From Bryobacter sp. (GTDB taxonomy: Bacteria; Acidobacteriota; Terriglobia; Bryobacterales; Bryobacteraceae), in NCBI GenBank assembly GCA_022843625.1, contig JALHNH010000011.1, positions 93,574 through 157,573 of the forward strand: DNA of 64,000 bases, given 5' to 3'. Both the position numbers and the translations under genes were made by a program. The notes under the pieces are model-generated. The model was not told the DNA's origin. It made no database searches and saw nothing but the letters and a program-made list of their open reading frames with translations. Every line of letters starts with the position of its first letter. Positions within the stretch are counted from its first letter, which is position 1. This document shows positions 16,655 through 25,455 of the stretch, in pieces.

Positions 16655-17974
16655 ATGCGCTCTCTGTTGCTGCTTTGCAGCCTCACTTTTAGTGCGTGGT
16701 CGCAAGAAGCAGTGGTCGATCTCTCGGTCCTCCACTTCAACGACTTTCACGCACGGCTCTCACCTTCGGACAAAGGGATCGGGGGAGCAGCCTACCTTGC
16801 CACTGCCATCCAACAGGAACGCAAGAACTGCCCACGCTGTATTCTCCTCAATGGGGGGGACAATGTTCAGGGCTCACCGGTAAGTACAATCTTTCGTGGT
16901 CTGCCCGTTTTTGAGGTTCTTCGTCCGCTTAAGACAGATGCCTTCGTACTCGGCAACCACGAATTCGATTACGGCTACGAGCGGATCAACGATTTTCTTG
17001 CGGCAGCAGGGCATCCTGTGCTCGCGGCAAACTTCCTCAATAAAGACGGCCGACTCTTCACCGAATCCGGCAGCGTGATTCTTAATCGTGACGGGCTGCG
17101 CATCGGTGTAGTTGGCGTGCTGATGGAAGACGTCTCCCCAAACCTCACCTCACCGCGCCTCTTTGGTCCCAATCGAATGCTCCCGGCCCTGGCCACCCTC
17201 CGTGCCGAGGCCGCAAAGCTTAAAGACCAGACCGACATTCTGATCGCTCTGGTTCACCTTACAAAAGAGCCATGCGACGAAATCGTCTCCAGCATTCCAG
17301 AATACGCAATCACAATCTCCGGTCACGATCATGTGGGCAAAGAAAACATGTTTCGAGTTGAAGATCGAATCGGCGTGCGGCTTCGAAGTTATGGTTCAGA
17401 ACTCGGTCGTCTCAATATTCGCTACGATAAAGCCGCCAAAAAGGTCATCACCGCCGACTGGAAACGAATTTCGATCAATATAACCGCCTACCAGCCAGAC
17501 CCTGAAGTGGCACAACTGGTTGAAAAATGGGAGCGGAAAGTCCGCGCAGTAGTGGATTCACCCATCGGCCAAAGCTCCGCCGCCAAAGATCGGCCGCAGA
17601 CGAAACTCTGGATCGAACGGGTTATGCGGGATAAGACAGGTGCCCAATTCGTGTACATGAATTCGGGCGGCGTGCGCGATTCTTTACCCGGCGGGCAAAT
17701 TCTCGCAAGAAGCGTATGGAACATTATGCCTTTCGACAACCTCATGGTCGCCGGCAATATCCCGGGTAGGCTCCTCCCGGAATTTATCCGGGGCAGCACC
17801 CCCGTCGAGCCAGACAAGCTTTATACCGTTGCAACTATTGATTTCCTGGTAGAGGGCTGGCGAAACTCAAAGGACGAAATCCTTCGCCAGTTCGGGCGGG
17901 CGATGCCTCTTGACGGGCCCTATCTTCGAGACGCTTTGATCGACTGGATCAAGGCTCGGCCATTGGTGGACTAA
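16655..17974 (+). CDS. secreted 5'-nucleotidase / UshA-type metallophosphatase
   Basis: 439 aa with signal peptide MRSLLLLCSLTFSAWSQ. The metallophosphatase motifs are intact: LHFNDFHARL, NGGDNVQGSP, VLGNHEFDYG and ISGHDHVG supply the Asp/His/Asn ligands of the dinuclear metal site. The C-terminal nucleotide-specificity domain contains FVYMNSGGVRDSLPGG and MPFDNLMV. Expected to release phosphate from extracellular nucleotides in the periplasm. ATG 16655 is chosen; a GTG at 16649 would add two residues. Confidence 0.9.
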   Translation: MRSLLLLCSLTFSAWSQEAVVDLSVLHFNDFHARLSPSDKGIGGAAYLATAIQQERKNCPRCILLNGGDNVQGSPVSTIFRGLPVFEVLRPLKTDAFVLGNHEFDYGYERINDFLAAAGHPVLAANFLNKDGRLFTESGSVILNRDGLRIGVVGVLMEDVSPNLTSPRLFGPNRMLPALATLRAEAAKLKDQTDILIALVHLTKEPCDEIVSSIPEYAITISGHDHVGKENMFRVEDRIGVRLRSYGSELGRLNIRYDKAAKKVITADWKRISINITAYQPDPEVAQLVEKWERKVRAVVDSPIGQSSAAKDRPQTKLWIERVMRDKTGAQFVYMNSGGVRDSLPGGQILARSVWNIMPFDNLMVAGNIPGRLLPEFIRGSTPVEPDKLYTVATIDFLVEGWRNSKDEILRQFGRAMPLDGPYLRDALIDWIKARPLVD

Positions 17975-17978
17975 TCTC

Positions 17979-19121
17979 CTGCTGTCCTTCTCACATCGAT
18001 ATCCCTGGCACGCCAAACCCAATAGGCTTGCTGAGGCGTTGAAGGCCCATAAGAACCACGGCACTTCTCTCATCGACCTTTCCATCTCAAACCCAACGCA
18101 GGCTGACGTTGGGCTTCCAGATCCATTTTCGATTGCCAGGCTGGAGGCGGATCGGTATACGCCACTGGCAAAAGGCTCGTGGCAAGCTCGAGAACAAATT
18201 GCGATTTACTACGAGCAGGAATTCTCAAGCAAGATCACGCCAGATCAAATTCTACTCACAACCAGTACAAGCGAAGCTTATAGCTATTGCTTCAAGCTCA
18301 TCGCAAACCCTGGCGACTCGATTCTGATCCCTCAGCCGTCTTATCCTCTTCTGCAATTCCTGATCGAAGCGGAAGGACTCGAAGCCAGGCCTTACCCGCT
18401 CCACCAGGCTGACGGAGAATGGCTCCTCGACCGTGATGGCTTGCTACAAGCCTGCAACAATAAGACCAAGGCGATCATCTTGGTTCAGCCCAATAACCCC
18501 ACTGGCCATTTTCTGAAGTCGGACGATCTCAAATGGCTGATGGAATTTTCGGCAGACAGAATTTGGTTGATTTCAGACGAAGTATTCGCCGACTATGCCT
18601 GGTCCGCGGAATGCACCCAAACTCGATCGCTGACACAAATCGAAGCCCCAAATGTCTTTTCCCTCAGCGGCCTCTCGAAAATCTGTGCTCTTCCGCAGAT
18701 GAAGCTGGGCTGGATAGTCATGCCTCAAAATCAGTCCGTTTACAAAAATCTGGAGTTGGTCGCTGACACCTATCTGTCGGTTTCTGCGCCGATCCAGCAG
18801 GCAGCAGCTTGCTGGTTGCCACAGAGAGCACAGTTCCAGTCCCCAATTCGAGAACGATGCCTTACAAATCTCCAAGGAATCCCTGCTCGGATTAAGAACA
18901 CACAGTGGTCTATCTTGCCAGTTGAAGCTGGTTGGAGTGCAATTTTGAAGGGCCCGGCGAACGACGGCGAAGAAGCCTTTGCACTTCGGCTGCTCGAACG
19001 CGATGTATGCGTCCATCCAGGCTTCTACTATGACTTGCCCTTCCAGAATTCATTGGTGATCAGCCTGCTGACACCACCGCACCAGATGATCTCAGGAATC
19101 GGAACAATTATTTCTTCTTGA
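17979..19121 (+). CDS. pyridoxal-phosphate aminotransferase (class I/II), probable CTG start
   Basis: Fold-type I aminotransferase. The core shows LTTSTSEAYSYCFKL, VQPNNPTGHFL, ISDEVFADYAW and FSLSGLSKICALPQMKLGW with the PLP-binding lysine. The first canonical start in frame is TTG 18039, but in-frame residues upstream (SHRYPWHAKPNRLAEAL) match the usual N-terminal segment of this group and the frame is open back to a TGA at 17937. Neither ATG, GTG nor TTG occurs between, while CTG codons stand at 17979 and 17982 with GGTGGA 8 nt upstream. I therefore place the start at CTG 17979 (380 aa). Overlaps the methyltransferase gene by 14 bases tail to tail. Confidence 0.75.
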   Translation: MLSFSHRYPWHAKPNRLAEALKAHKNHGTSLIDLSISNPTQADVGLPDPFSIARLEADRYTPLAKGSWQAREQIAIYYEQEFSSKITPDQILLTTSTSEAYSYCFKLIANPGDSILIPQPSYPLLQFLIEAEGLEARPYPLHQADGEWLLDRDGLLQACNNKTKAIILVQPNNPTGHFLKSDDLKWLMEFSADRIWLISDEVFADYAWSAECTQTRSLTQIEAPNVFSLSGLSKICALPQMKLGWIVMPQNQSVYKNLELVADTYLSVSAPIQQAAACWLPQRAQFQSPIRERCLTNLQGIPARIKNTQWSILPVEAGWSAILKGPANDGEEAFALRLLERDVCVHPGFYYDLPFQNSLVISLLTPPHQMISGIGTIISS

Positions 19122-19812
19122 AAATCAGAATGTGTTGCCAAGGCAGGTCTTCAAGTACTTTGTCTAAAACAAAACCCTCATCTTCTATTTCGAGCTTTGC
19201 TTCTTTCACGCTCATCTTGTGTTCGGGACGTATCGGCACGTAAGGATCTTCTTTGCGGTATTCCAGCAACACAAGCCTGCCAGTATCTTTCAGAGCTTCT
19301 CTTAGCTTCACCAGCATTCCTTGGGGATGAGAAAACTCGTGATATACATCCACCAGCAAGATCACGTCACAACTTTTGGGCGGGAGCCTCGGGTCACGGT
19401 CAGTGCCCAAAACAGGTTCAACGTTGCTGATTTTCTTTTGCCGCAACTGCTTTTTGAGAATGCTCAACATTTCTGGCTGGATATCGTTGGCATAAACCTT
19501 GCCAGTCGGCCCAACAATTTCCGCAATTCGAATGGCGTAGTAGCCGCTCCCGGCTCCTACGTCAGCAACAACCATTCCCTTTTCGAATTTGAGCAACTGA
19601 ATCGCTTTAGCGGGATTTTCTTCGCTTTCCCGCTCGCTTCTTTCAAGCCAATCAGCACCTGCGGCTCCCATCACTTGAGCGATTCTTCTGCCGGACTTCG
19701 GATGCTGCCCCTGCCCAAAAATCGTCGTGCTGGCCGGACCAAACAATATCATCATTACCAAAATGAATGGCAGATAAGATTGCCAACGCACCCTAAAGTG
19801 AATTACGCTCAT
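19108..19812 (-). CDS. SAM-dependent methyltransferase with N-terminal signal sequence
   Basis: 234 aa. The first 35 residues are a Sec-type leader or anchor (RVRWQSYLPFILVMMILFG, then ASTTIFGQ). The rest is a class I methyltransferase: motif I VVADVGAGSGYYAIRIAE, the acidic post-I D of YANDIQPEM, and motif IV DVILLVDVYHEF. Such enzymes are normally cytoplasmic because SAM is not known to be available in the periplasm, so either the leader is a membrane anchor with the domain inside or the enzyme acts outside. Divergent from the lipoprotein gene with 10 bases between start codons. Confidence 0.8.
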   Translation of the reverse strand: MSVIHFRVRWQSYLPFILVMMILFGPASTTIFGQGQHPKSGRRIAQVMGAAGADWLERSERESEENPAKAIQLLKFEKGMVVADVGAGSGYYAIRIAEIVGPTGKVYANDIQPEMLSILKKQLRQKKISNVEPVLGTDRDPRLPPKSCDVILLVDVYHEFSHPQGMLVKLREALKDTGRLVLLEYRKEDPYVPIRPEHKMSVKEAKLEIEDEGFVLDKVLEDLPWQHILIFKKK

Positions 19813-19822
19813 ACCGAGTAAG

Positions 19823-20398
19823 ATGACACAAGTTCAACCGCCGTTCCAAACTCGTCGAACCTTTTTGTTGGCGACGACTACTTCTTTAGCTACTTTGGCC
19901 TCCTGTTCGCGAGACGGGGCTGAAACAGATGCAAAAATCAAACAGGCTTCAAAGACTTTTAAGATGGGTGAACGGGCCGGTGTAGGCAACCTCACCTACA
20001 ACATCCTGGAAGCCACTTTCTTTTCACAGCTAGGCGATATTGGGCAATCAAAAATCCCACAAAAGCGATTTCTGGTGATTCGCATGTCCATCACCAATGG
20101 TGGTGCCAAAGAAGCAGAATTGCCGCTATTCCGGGTCGTCGACAGCGCTGGCATCGAAACGCCTGAGCTTCAGGATGCCGATTTCCTCAAGGGCTGGTTT
20201 GGACTCATACGCAGGATAGGCCCAACTCAAACAGAAGAAGGGCGAATCCTCTTTGACGTTTCACCTAAAAACTACAAGCTCGAAGTCACAGACGGCGGCG
20301 AAGTGGGAAAAGAACAATTGGCGTTCATCGACATTCCAATCGATTTCGATACTTCAGAACCCGTTCAAGCTATGCCTGAATCTTCGCCCAAAAAGTAA
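19823..20398 (+). CDS. lipoprotein with DUF4352-like domain
   Basis: 191 aa. RRTFLLATTTSLATLASCS is a twin-arginine-like leader ending in a lipobox (LASC), so the mature protein begins at Cys 28 and is lipid-anchored. The remaining domain (VGNLTYNILEATF, KRFLVIRMSITNGG, DSAGIETPEL) has the strand pattern of DUF4352/telokin-like immunoglobulin folds. No catalytic residues. Function unknown; the 3' end overlaps rsmD by 34 bases tail to tail. Confidence 0.75.
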   Translation: MTQVQPPFQTRRTFLLATTTSLATLASCSRDGAETDAKIKQASKTFKMGERAGVGNLTYNILEATFFSQLGDIGQSKIPQKRFLVIRMSITNGGAKEAELPLFRVVDSAGIETPELQDADFLKGWFGLIRRIGPTQTEEGRILFDVSPKNYKLEVTDGGEVGKEQLAFIDIPIDFDTSEPVQAMPESSPKK

Positions 20399-20913
20399 AA
20401 GCTAACCCAGTTGTCGCCTTGTTTCAGCTGCCTTGTAGATTGCAGTTGGCCAATCCGTTCAGGTAACTTTAAACGTCGATCGTGTTGGACCAATACTAAA
20501 TCTGCGGCTGACTTTCCGAGCCATAACAGGCAGCTTTCGTATTCAGTTTCAGATTCGTAGGGAGGGTCAACGAATACAATGCCCTCCCACTTTCTTTGTC
20601 CCAAAACAGCCCCCACCGGCTTAGCGACAACCTCTGCCCTTGGCCCCACCCCCAGAGTGGCAAGGTTGGCACGCAGTGCCTCCAGTGCTGCCTTGTCCTT
20701 CTCTACGAAAGTGCAGCGCTTGGCACCCCTGCTTAGCGCCTCAATCCCTACAGCACCAGACCCGCAATAAAAATCCGTGAACGCGGTGCCAACAACTCTA
20801 TCCCCAAGAATGCTGAACAGGGACTCCCTCATCCGGTCTGGTGTCGGTCTGGTTGTCTCGCCCTTGGGCGCGATGAGCTTGCGTCGTCCAAACTCGCCTG
20901 AAATCACTCTCAT
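20365..20913 (-). CDS. rsmD: 16S rRNA (guanine(966)-N(2))-methyltransferase RsmD
   Basis: 182 aa. Begins MRVISGEFGRRKL and carries TRPTPDRMRESLFSIL, the SAM-binding DFYCGSGAVGIEALSRGA, and the N-methyltransferase motif DPPYESE; these are diagnostic for RsmD. It methylates G966 of 16S rRNA. It lies 7 bases after recG on the same strand, an association I regard as a simple operon. GAAGG directly precedes the ATG, with GATAAT six bases upstream. Confidence 0.95.
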   Translation of the reverse strand: MRVISGEFGRRKLIAPKGETTRPTPDRMRESLFSILGDRVVGTAFTDFYCGSGAVGIEALSRGAKRCTFVEKDKAALEALRANLATLGVGPRAEVVAKPVGAVLGQRKWEGIVFVDPPYESETEYESCLLWLGKSAADLVLVQHDRRLKLPERIGQLQSTRQLKQGDNWVSFYFLGEDSGIA

Positions 20914-20920
20914 CCTTCAA

Positions 20921-23047
20921 TTATCCCACTTGCACCAGGCCATATCGCCGCTGCCAGTTTTGTTCCAGATACTGCTCCGCCGAACTCATTTGCGAAGTCC
21001 CAGACTCTTTGTCGAGAAAGCTCCGGGCTTCACCTCGAGCCATCTCAAGAATTTCTCGATCCTTCAAAATATGAGCAAAACGGAGTTGTGGAACGCCTGA
21101 CTGCCTGGTACCAAAAAACTCTCCTGGACCACGAATCTCCAAATCCGCTTCTGCTAGTCGAAACCCGTCAGAACTCTCCACCATGGCCCGAATCCGCTGC
21201 TCACTGACTTCATTCTGGCGTCCGGTCACGAGGTAGCAGTGACTCGAATGAATTCCGCGACCCACCCGGCCTCGAAGCTGATGCAATTGCGATAGTCCAA
21301 ACTTCTCCGCATGTTCGATCACCATTACAGAAGCATTGGGAACATCAAGACCAACTTCCACCACCGTGGTGGAAACCAGAACGTCAACCTCATGTTTTTT
21401 GAATCGTTGCATAACCAGGTCTTTCTCGGCGGCCGGCAATTGCCCATGCATTAAGGCAACCCGAAACTCAGGAAAGATTTTTTCCGCATGCATCTCAAAC
21501 ATTTTTTGAGCGCTCTTAAGGTCTGGGGAATGCTCCGAATCATCCACGAGCGGATAAATAATGTAGGCTTGCCTGCCCTGTTGCAACTCTTTGCGAACTA
21601 GTTCCCACACCGTTTTGCTTGCAGATTGGGCAAAGTGTTTGGTTTGGATGCCAATGCGGCCAGGTGGAAGCTCGTCGATCACGCTGACGTCAAGATCCCC
21701 GTAAATAGTGAGAGCCAGGGTTCTCGGAATTGGCGTCGCAGTCATGACGAGCACATCGGGAGTCAGTCCTTTCTGTCTCAGGAACAAGCGTTGCAAGACT
21801 CCGAAACGGTGCTGTTCGTCAATGATCGCAAGACCCAGCTTCTGAAACTCGACGTTCTTTTCAAGCAGCGCATGAGTCCCCACTACCAGCTTGACCAGGC
21901 CTTCGGCTACCAGCTTTTTGATCTGTGTCTTCTCTCTTGCGCTCTGTGAACCAACCATCACAGCCACCGGGTAACCGAGCCGCTTGAAAAAGCGCTGCAG
22001 TGAGAGAAAATGCTGCATGGCCAACAATTCTGTCGGTGCCAGCATTGCAACCTGATACCCATTTTCGATGGCAATTACTGCGGCTTCGGCGGCTACCAGC
22101 GTCTTGCCGCTTCCGACGTCACCTTGCAGCAATCGGTTCATCGGGTGAGGGGCAGCCATATCCATTGCGATTTCTTTAAGCGCCCGCTTCTGTGCCGAGG
22201 TGGGCTTGAATGGAAGCATCTGCTTCACTTTGTCTCTAATCTGCTCGTTCAGCTCAAAGGCAATTCCGGGCGTTCGTTTCACCTCGAGCTGCTTGCGTAG
22301 GAGTCCAAACTCAAGCCAGAAAAATTCTTCAAAAATCAGTCTCCAGTGCCCGGGAGATCTGCGGTTGTTGAGCGAATCAAGATTCATATCGACTGGAGGC
22401 TCATGCACCTCCGCGACAGCTTTTGCAAGCTGCGGCATGCGGAATCTCCGCATGATATCTACGGGCAGTGCATCTTCAAGCTCGCCCACAACTTCAAGAG
22501 CACGCATAACAAACCGTCGCATCTGCTTGGTAGAAATCTTCCCTACAGTTTCGTAGACAGGCACGATTCGCCCCATGTCCATAGCAAGTTCAGGGTCGCC
22601 GCCTTCCGGCAACACTTCAAAATCGGGATGAGCCAGAAAAATTTTCCCCGCCTGGAAATCAAATTCGGCTTTTCCGAACAAAGCCAATCGCAATCCGGGA
22701 ACAATCTCACTGGCGAGATACTTTGCGTTGTACCACCTGGCCTGTAATCGATTACCCTGTTCGTCCTGCAAGTCGGCCTCAAATAAAATTTGAGCCCCTT
22801 TTCGCCATGTTCTTGTCCGGGTAGAAGCCACCATGGCAAGCACTGCGCCACTCTGTCCTTCGCGGATCTGGCGAAAAGGCACATACCGGCTGCGATCTTC
22901 GTACCGAAAAGGGGGATAGAACAACAGGTCCTCAACGGTTTCGAGGCCTTTCGCTTTCAGCTTTTCAGCCAGCGTCGGCCCAACGCCTTTGAGAAATTGC
23001 AGTGGTGAGGAGAGTCGAACCAAAGCCGTAGTGTACAATGCCCGCAA
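20921..23047 (-). CDS. recG: ATP-dependent DNA helicase RecG
   Basis: 708 aa. An N-terminal wedge domain (LQFLKGVGPTLAEKLKAKG, then an OB-fold) precedes the helicase core: RLLQGDVGSGKT (Walker A, 309-316), APTELLAMQH, DEQHRFG (410-416), MTATPIPRTLA, and the RG motif region RVGRGIHSSHCYL. RecG remodels stalled forks and branch-migrates Holliday junctions. The start is uncertain: TTG at 23047, 23038 or 23023 are all possible and none has a clear ribosome-binding site; the first overlaps the start of the divergent gene. Confidence 0.95.
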   Translation of the reverse strand: MRALYTTALVRLSSPLQFLKGVGPTLAEKLKAKGLETVEDLLFYPPFRYEDRSRYVPFRQIREGQSGAVLAMVASTRTRTWRKGAQILFEADLQDEQGNRLQARWYNAKYLASEIVPGLRLALFGKAEFDFQAGKIFLAHPDFEVLPEGGDPELAMDMGRIVPVYETVGKISTKQMRRFVMRALEVVGELEDALPVDIMRRFRMPQLAKAVAEVHEPPVDMNLDSLNNRRSPGHWRLIFEEFFWLEFGLLRKQLEVKRTPGIAFELNEQIRDKVKQMLPFKPTSAQKRALKEIAMDMAAPHPMNRLLQGDVGSGKTLVAAEAAVIAIENGYQVAMLAPTELLAMQHFLSLQRFFKRLGYPVAVMVGSQSAREKTQIKKLVAEGLVKLVVGTHALLEKNVEFQKLGLAIIDEQHRFGVLQRLFLRQKGLTPDVLVMTATPIPRTLALTIYGDLDVSVIDELPPGRIGIQTKHFAQSASKTVWELVRKELQQGRQAYIIYPLVDDSEHSPDLKSAQKMFEMHAEKIFPEFRVALMHGQLPAAEKDLVMQRFKKHEVDVLVSTTVVEVGLDVPNASVMVIEHAEKFGLSQLHQLRGRVGRGIHSSHCYLVTGRQNEVSEQRIRAMVESSDGFRLAEADLEIRGPGEFFGTRQSGVPQLRFAHILKDREILEMARGEARSFLDKESGTSQMSSAEQYLEQNWQRRYGLVQVG
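23034..23039 (+). promoter_or_regulatory. -10 box TACAAT, 7 nt before the Gfo/Idh-type gene
   Basis: TACAAT matches the -10 consensus at five of six positions and lies exactly seven bases before the ATG at 23047, with no Shine-Dalgarno between. It is the clearest leaderless candidate in the window and fixes the start at 23047 rather than the ATG at 23038. Confidence 0.55.
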
Positions 23048-24000
23048 TGCGATTTATTACTTCCTTTCTGTTTTTCTTCGCCACTGTGGCCACAGCAGCT
23101 GACATCCGCATCGGCATTATTGGTACCGATACCTCCCATGTAGTTGCGTTCAGCAAGATCCTGAACAACCCTAATCATCCCGATTTCATTCCCGGTGCCC
23201 GAATCGTTGCAGCCTTTAAGGGCGGGAGTAAAGACATAGAATCCAGCATCTCGCGTGTCGACAAGTACGCAGAAGAACTCGCTCGCGACTGGAAAGTCGA
23301 GATAGTTCCTGATATCGCCACGCTACTGACAAAAGTCGACGCAGTTTTGCTTGAAAGTGTAGATGGGCGACCCCACCTGGAGCAGGCCAGGCCAGTCATC
23401 GCCGCAGGAAAACCCCTCTTCATCGACAAGCCCCTCTCGGCTACTCTTGAAGATGCCGTTGAAATCGCAAAGCTAGCCAAGGCCAAAGGAGTTCAATGGT
23501 TTTCCTCGTCCAGCCTTCGTTGGGCAAAAAGCCTTGCTCCGCTTGCGCAACCCGGCCTCAAGGGAGCCGTTGTCTGGGGACCCGGGCCACTTGAGGAGCA
23601 TCACTACCTCGAACTCGGCTGGTACGCCATCCACGCCTCAGAAATGCTATTCACGCTAATGGGCAAGGGATGCGAAACCGTCACCCGCACATATTCCCCC
23701 GACCAGGACGAGATCACTTGCCGATGGTCGGATGGGCGAATCGGAACGGTTCGCGCCCTTCGCCCATATTCAGATTTCGGCGCAGTCGTGTTCACCAAGG
23801 ACAACAAGATTATCCAGACTCCTACAAAGTTTGAATATTCCTATGTACCTCTCGTGAAGGAGTTCGTAAGCTTCTTCCAGACGGGAAAGGCACCGATCGA
23901 CCCCGCTGAGACGATCGAGATTTTCGCCTTCCTCGATGCAGCTCAAAAAAGCCGCGAACAAGGCGGAAAGCCCGTCAAGCTACGCAAACTTGGGCGGTAG
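23047..24000 (+). CDS. Gfo/Idh/MocA-type oxidoreductase with signal peptide
   Basis: 317 aa. MRFITSFLFFFATVATA is a clean Sec signal peptide. The mature protein begins with a Rossmann fold (DIRIGIIGTDTSHVVAF), though the second glycine of G-x-G-x-x-G is replaced (GIIGTDTSH), and continues with FIDKPLSATLEDAVEIAKLA, the conserved K-P motif of the family. Exported relatives usually use the Tat route because they fold around NAD(P); here no twin arginine is present, so cofactor binding outside is doubtful. Divergent from recG; tail to tail with gatA with 1 base between. Confidence 0.8.
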   Translation: MRFITSFLFFFATVATAADIRIGIIGTDTSHVVAFSKILNNPNHPDFIPGARIVAAFKGGSKDIESSISRVDKYAEELARDWKVEIVPDIATLLTKVDAVLLESVDGRPHLEQARPVIAAGKPLFIDKPLSATLEDAVEIAKLAKAKGVQWFSSSSLRWAKSLAPLAQPGLKGAVVWGPGPLEEHHYLELGWYAIHASEMLFTLMGKGCETVTRTYSPDQDEITCRWSDGRIGTVRALRPYSDFGAVVFTKDNKIIQTPTKFEYSYVPLVKEFVSFFQTGKAPIDPAETIEIFAFLDAAQKSREQGGKPVKLRKLGR

Positions 24001-24011
24001 CCTAAGCTACC
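23996..24011. terminator. hairpin GGTAGC-ctaa-GCTACC covering both stop codons
   Basis: A perfect 6-bp stem with a 4-base loop spans the stop codons of the two convergent genes (ending 24000 and 24002). There is no T-tract on either strand, so termination efficiency is doubtful; it may be a bidirectional pause or 3'-end stabiliser. Confidence 0.35.
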
Positions 24012-25441
24012 CCTCCAGCCTGCTCAAATGCATGGGCCAGGCGAAACATCGTACTCTCCCGGAAATGTCCGCTGAAGATCTGCATCCCTACAGGTAGTCC
24101 CTCTTTGGTCTTTCCGCAGGGCACGCTCATGCAAGGTATACCTGCCAGGTCGCCCGTAATTGTGTAAATGTCGGACAAGTACATCTGCATTGGATCCGCC
24201 ATCTTTTCTCCGATTCTGAATGCCGGGAAGGGACTCACAGGAGCGACGAGGGCATCAACATCCTTGAGAGCTTCAGAAAAGTCACCGGCAATCAGCGTGC
24301 GAACCTTTTGCGCTTTCAAATAGAAAGCATCGTAGTAGCCATGGCTCAGCACATATGTTCCCAGCATGATGCGCCGCTTGCATTCCATTCCGAAGAATTC
24401 ACCGCGAGTCTTGGCATACATATCGGTCAGCGTCGCGGCTTCGGCGCGTGCCGTGTACCGAACACCGTCGTACCTTGCAAGATTCGAGCTGGCCTCAGCA
24501 GTACAAATAATGTAGTAGCAGCTAATGGCATAAGGAGTGTGAGGCAAGCTCACTTCTTTGATCTCGCAGCCAAGCTTGCGCAAAACATCTAATCCAGTGT
24601 GGATCTTGTCCCCAGTTTCCGCTTCGAGCCCTTCAAAGTACTCTTTAGGGATTCCGATCTTCATCCCCGCCACAGGCTTCCGCATCTCGGTTTGATAATC
24701 ATCGACGGGAGCAAAAGCACTTGTGGCGTCCAACTCGTCGCGCCCGGCAATAGCTTCCAACACAAGCGCTGCATCTGAGACATTTCGAGCAAACGGTCCC
24801 ACGTGATCGAGGCTACTGGCGAAAGCGACCAAACCATAGCGGCTCACGCGGCCATAGGTGGGCGTTACGCCAACGACTCCGCAGAATGATGCAGGCTGAC
24901 GGATAGAACCACCAGTGTCAGAACCCAACGAGGCAACTGCCGTACCTTGTGCCACCACAGCGGCAGAACCACCACTGGAACCACCAGGAACTCGGTCAAG
25001 CGCGGCGGGGTTTCTAACAGCGCCAAATGCCGAATTTTCATTCGAAGAGCCCATGGCGAACTCATCGCAATTGGCCTTCCCGATAATGAGCGCCCCGGCA
25101 GTCTTCAGGCGATCTACCGCGGTGGCATCGTAGGCCGGAACATACTTTTCAAGCAACTTTGAAGCACAGGTGGTTCTAACGCCCTTGGTCGAAAGGACGT
25201 CTTTAACGGCAATGGGTACTCCGCCCAGAAGGCCGGGGTCTTCGCCCCTCGCGATCTTTGCGTCTACCAGGACCGCCGATGCCTCGGCTAATTCGGGGCT
25301 GAAGGTAAGGTATCCATTCGTCTTTGAGTTTTCGGCTTCTGCAAATCGAACGGCTTCCCGGGCCAGTTCCAGGGCACTGAATTTCTTCGTCCGCAGGCCA
25401 TCTTTGACCTGCGCAATTGACATGCTGCCAAGATTATCCAT
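24002..25441 (-). CDS. gatA: Asp-tRNA(Asn)/Glu-tRNA(Gln) amidotransferase subunit A
   Basis: 479 aa. Amidase-signature core with the catalytic Lys in VPIAVKDVLSTKG, and the Ser pair in VPGGSSGGSAAVVAQG and LGSDTGGSIRQPASFCG; DEFAMGSSNENSAFG and YGRVSRYGLVAFASSLD are specific to GatA. It liberates ammonia from glutamine for transamidation of mischarged tRNA with GatB, which is not in the window. The ATG at 25441 is preferred because AAAAGGA lies 9 nt upstream; an ATG at 25450 would sit directly on that site. Follows gatC by a few bases. Confidence 0.95.
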   Translation of the reverse strand: MDNLGSMSIAQVKDGLRTKKFSALELAREAVRFAEAENSKTNGYLTFSPELAEASAVLVDAKIARGEDPGLLGGVPIAVKDVLSTKGVRTTCASKLLEKYVPAYDATAVDRLKTAGALIIGKANCDEFAMGSSNENSAFGAVRNPAALDRVPGGSSGGSAAVVAQGTAVASLGSDTGGSIRQPASFCGVVGVTPTYGRVSRYGLVAFASSLDHVGPFARNVSDAALVLEAIAGRDELDATSAFAPVDDYQTEMRKPVAGMKIGIPKEYFEGLEAETGDKIHTGLDVLRKLGCEIKEVSLPHTPYAISCYYIICTAEASSNLARYDGVRYTARAEAATLTDMYAKTRGEFFGMECKRRIMLGTYVLSHGYYDAFYLKAQKVRTLIAGDFSEALKDVDALVAPVSPFPAFRIGEKMADPMQMYLSDIYTITGDLAGIPCMSVPCGKTKEGLPVGMQIFSGHFRESTMFRLAHAFEQAGGVA

Positions 25442-25455
25442 GCTTTGCATTCCTT

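Noticed and set aside
22990..23050. tRNA-like T-arm sequence GGTTCGACTCTCC on the minus strand near the recG start
   Set aside because: No matching acceptor, D or anticodon stems can be drawn around it, and it codes for conserved RecG N-terminal residues (VRLSSPLQ).
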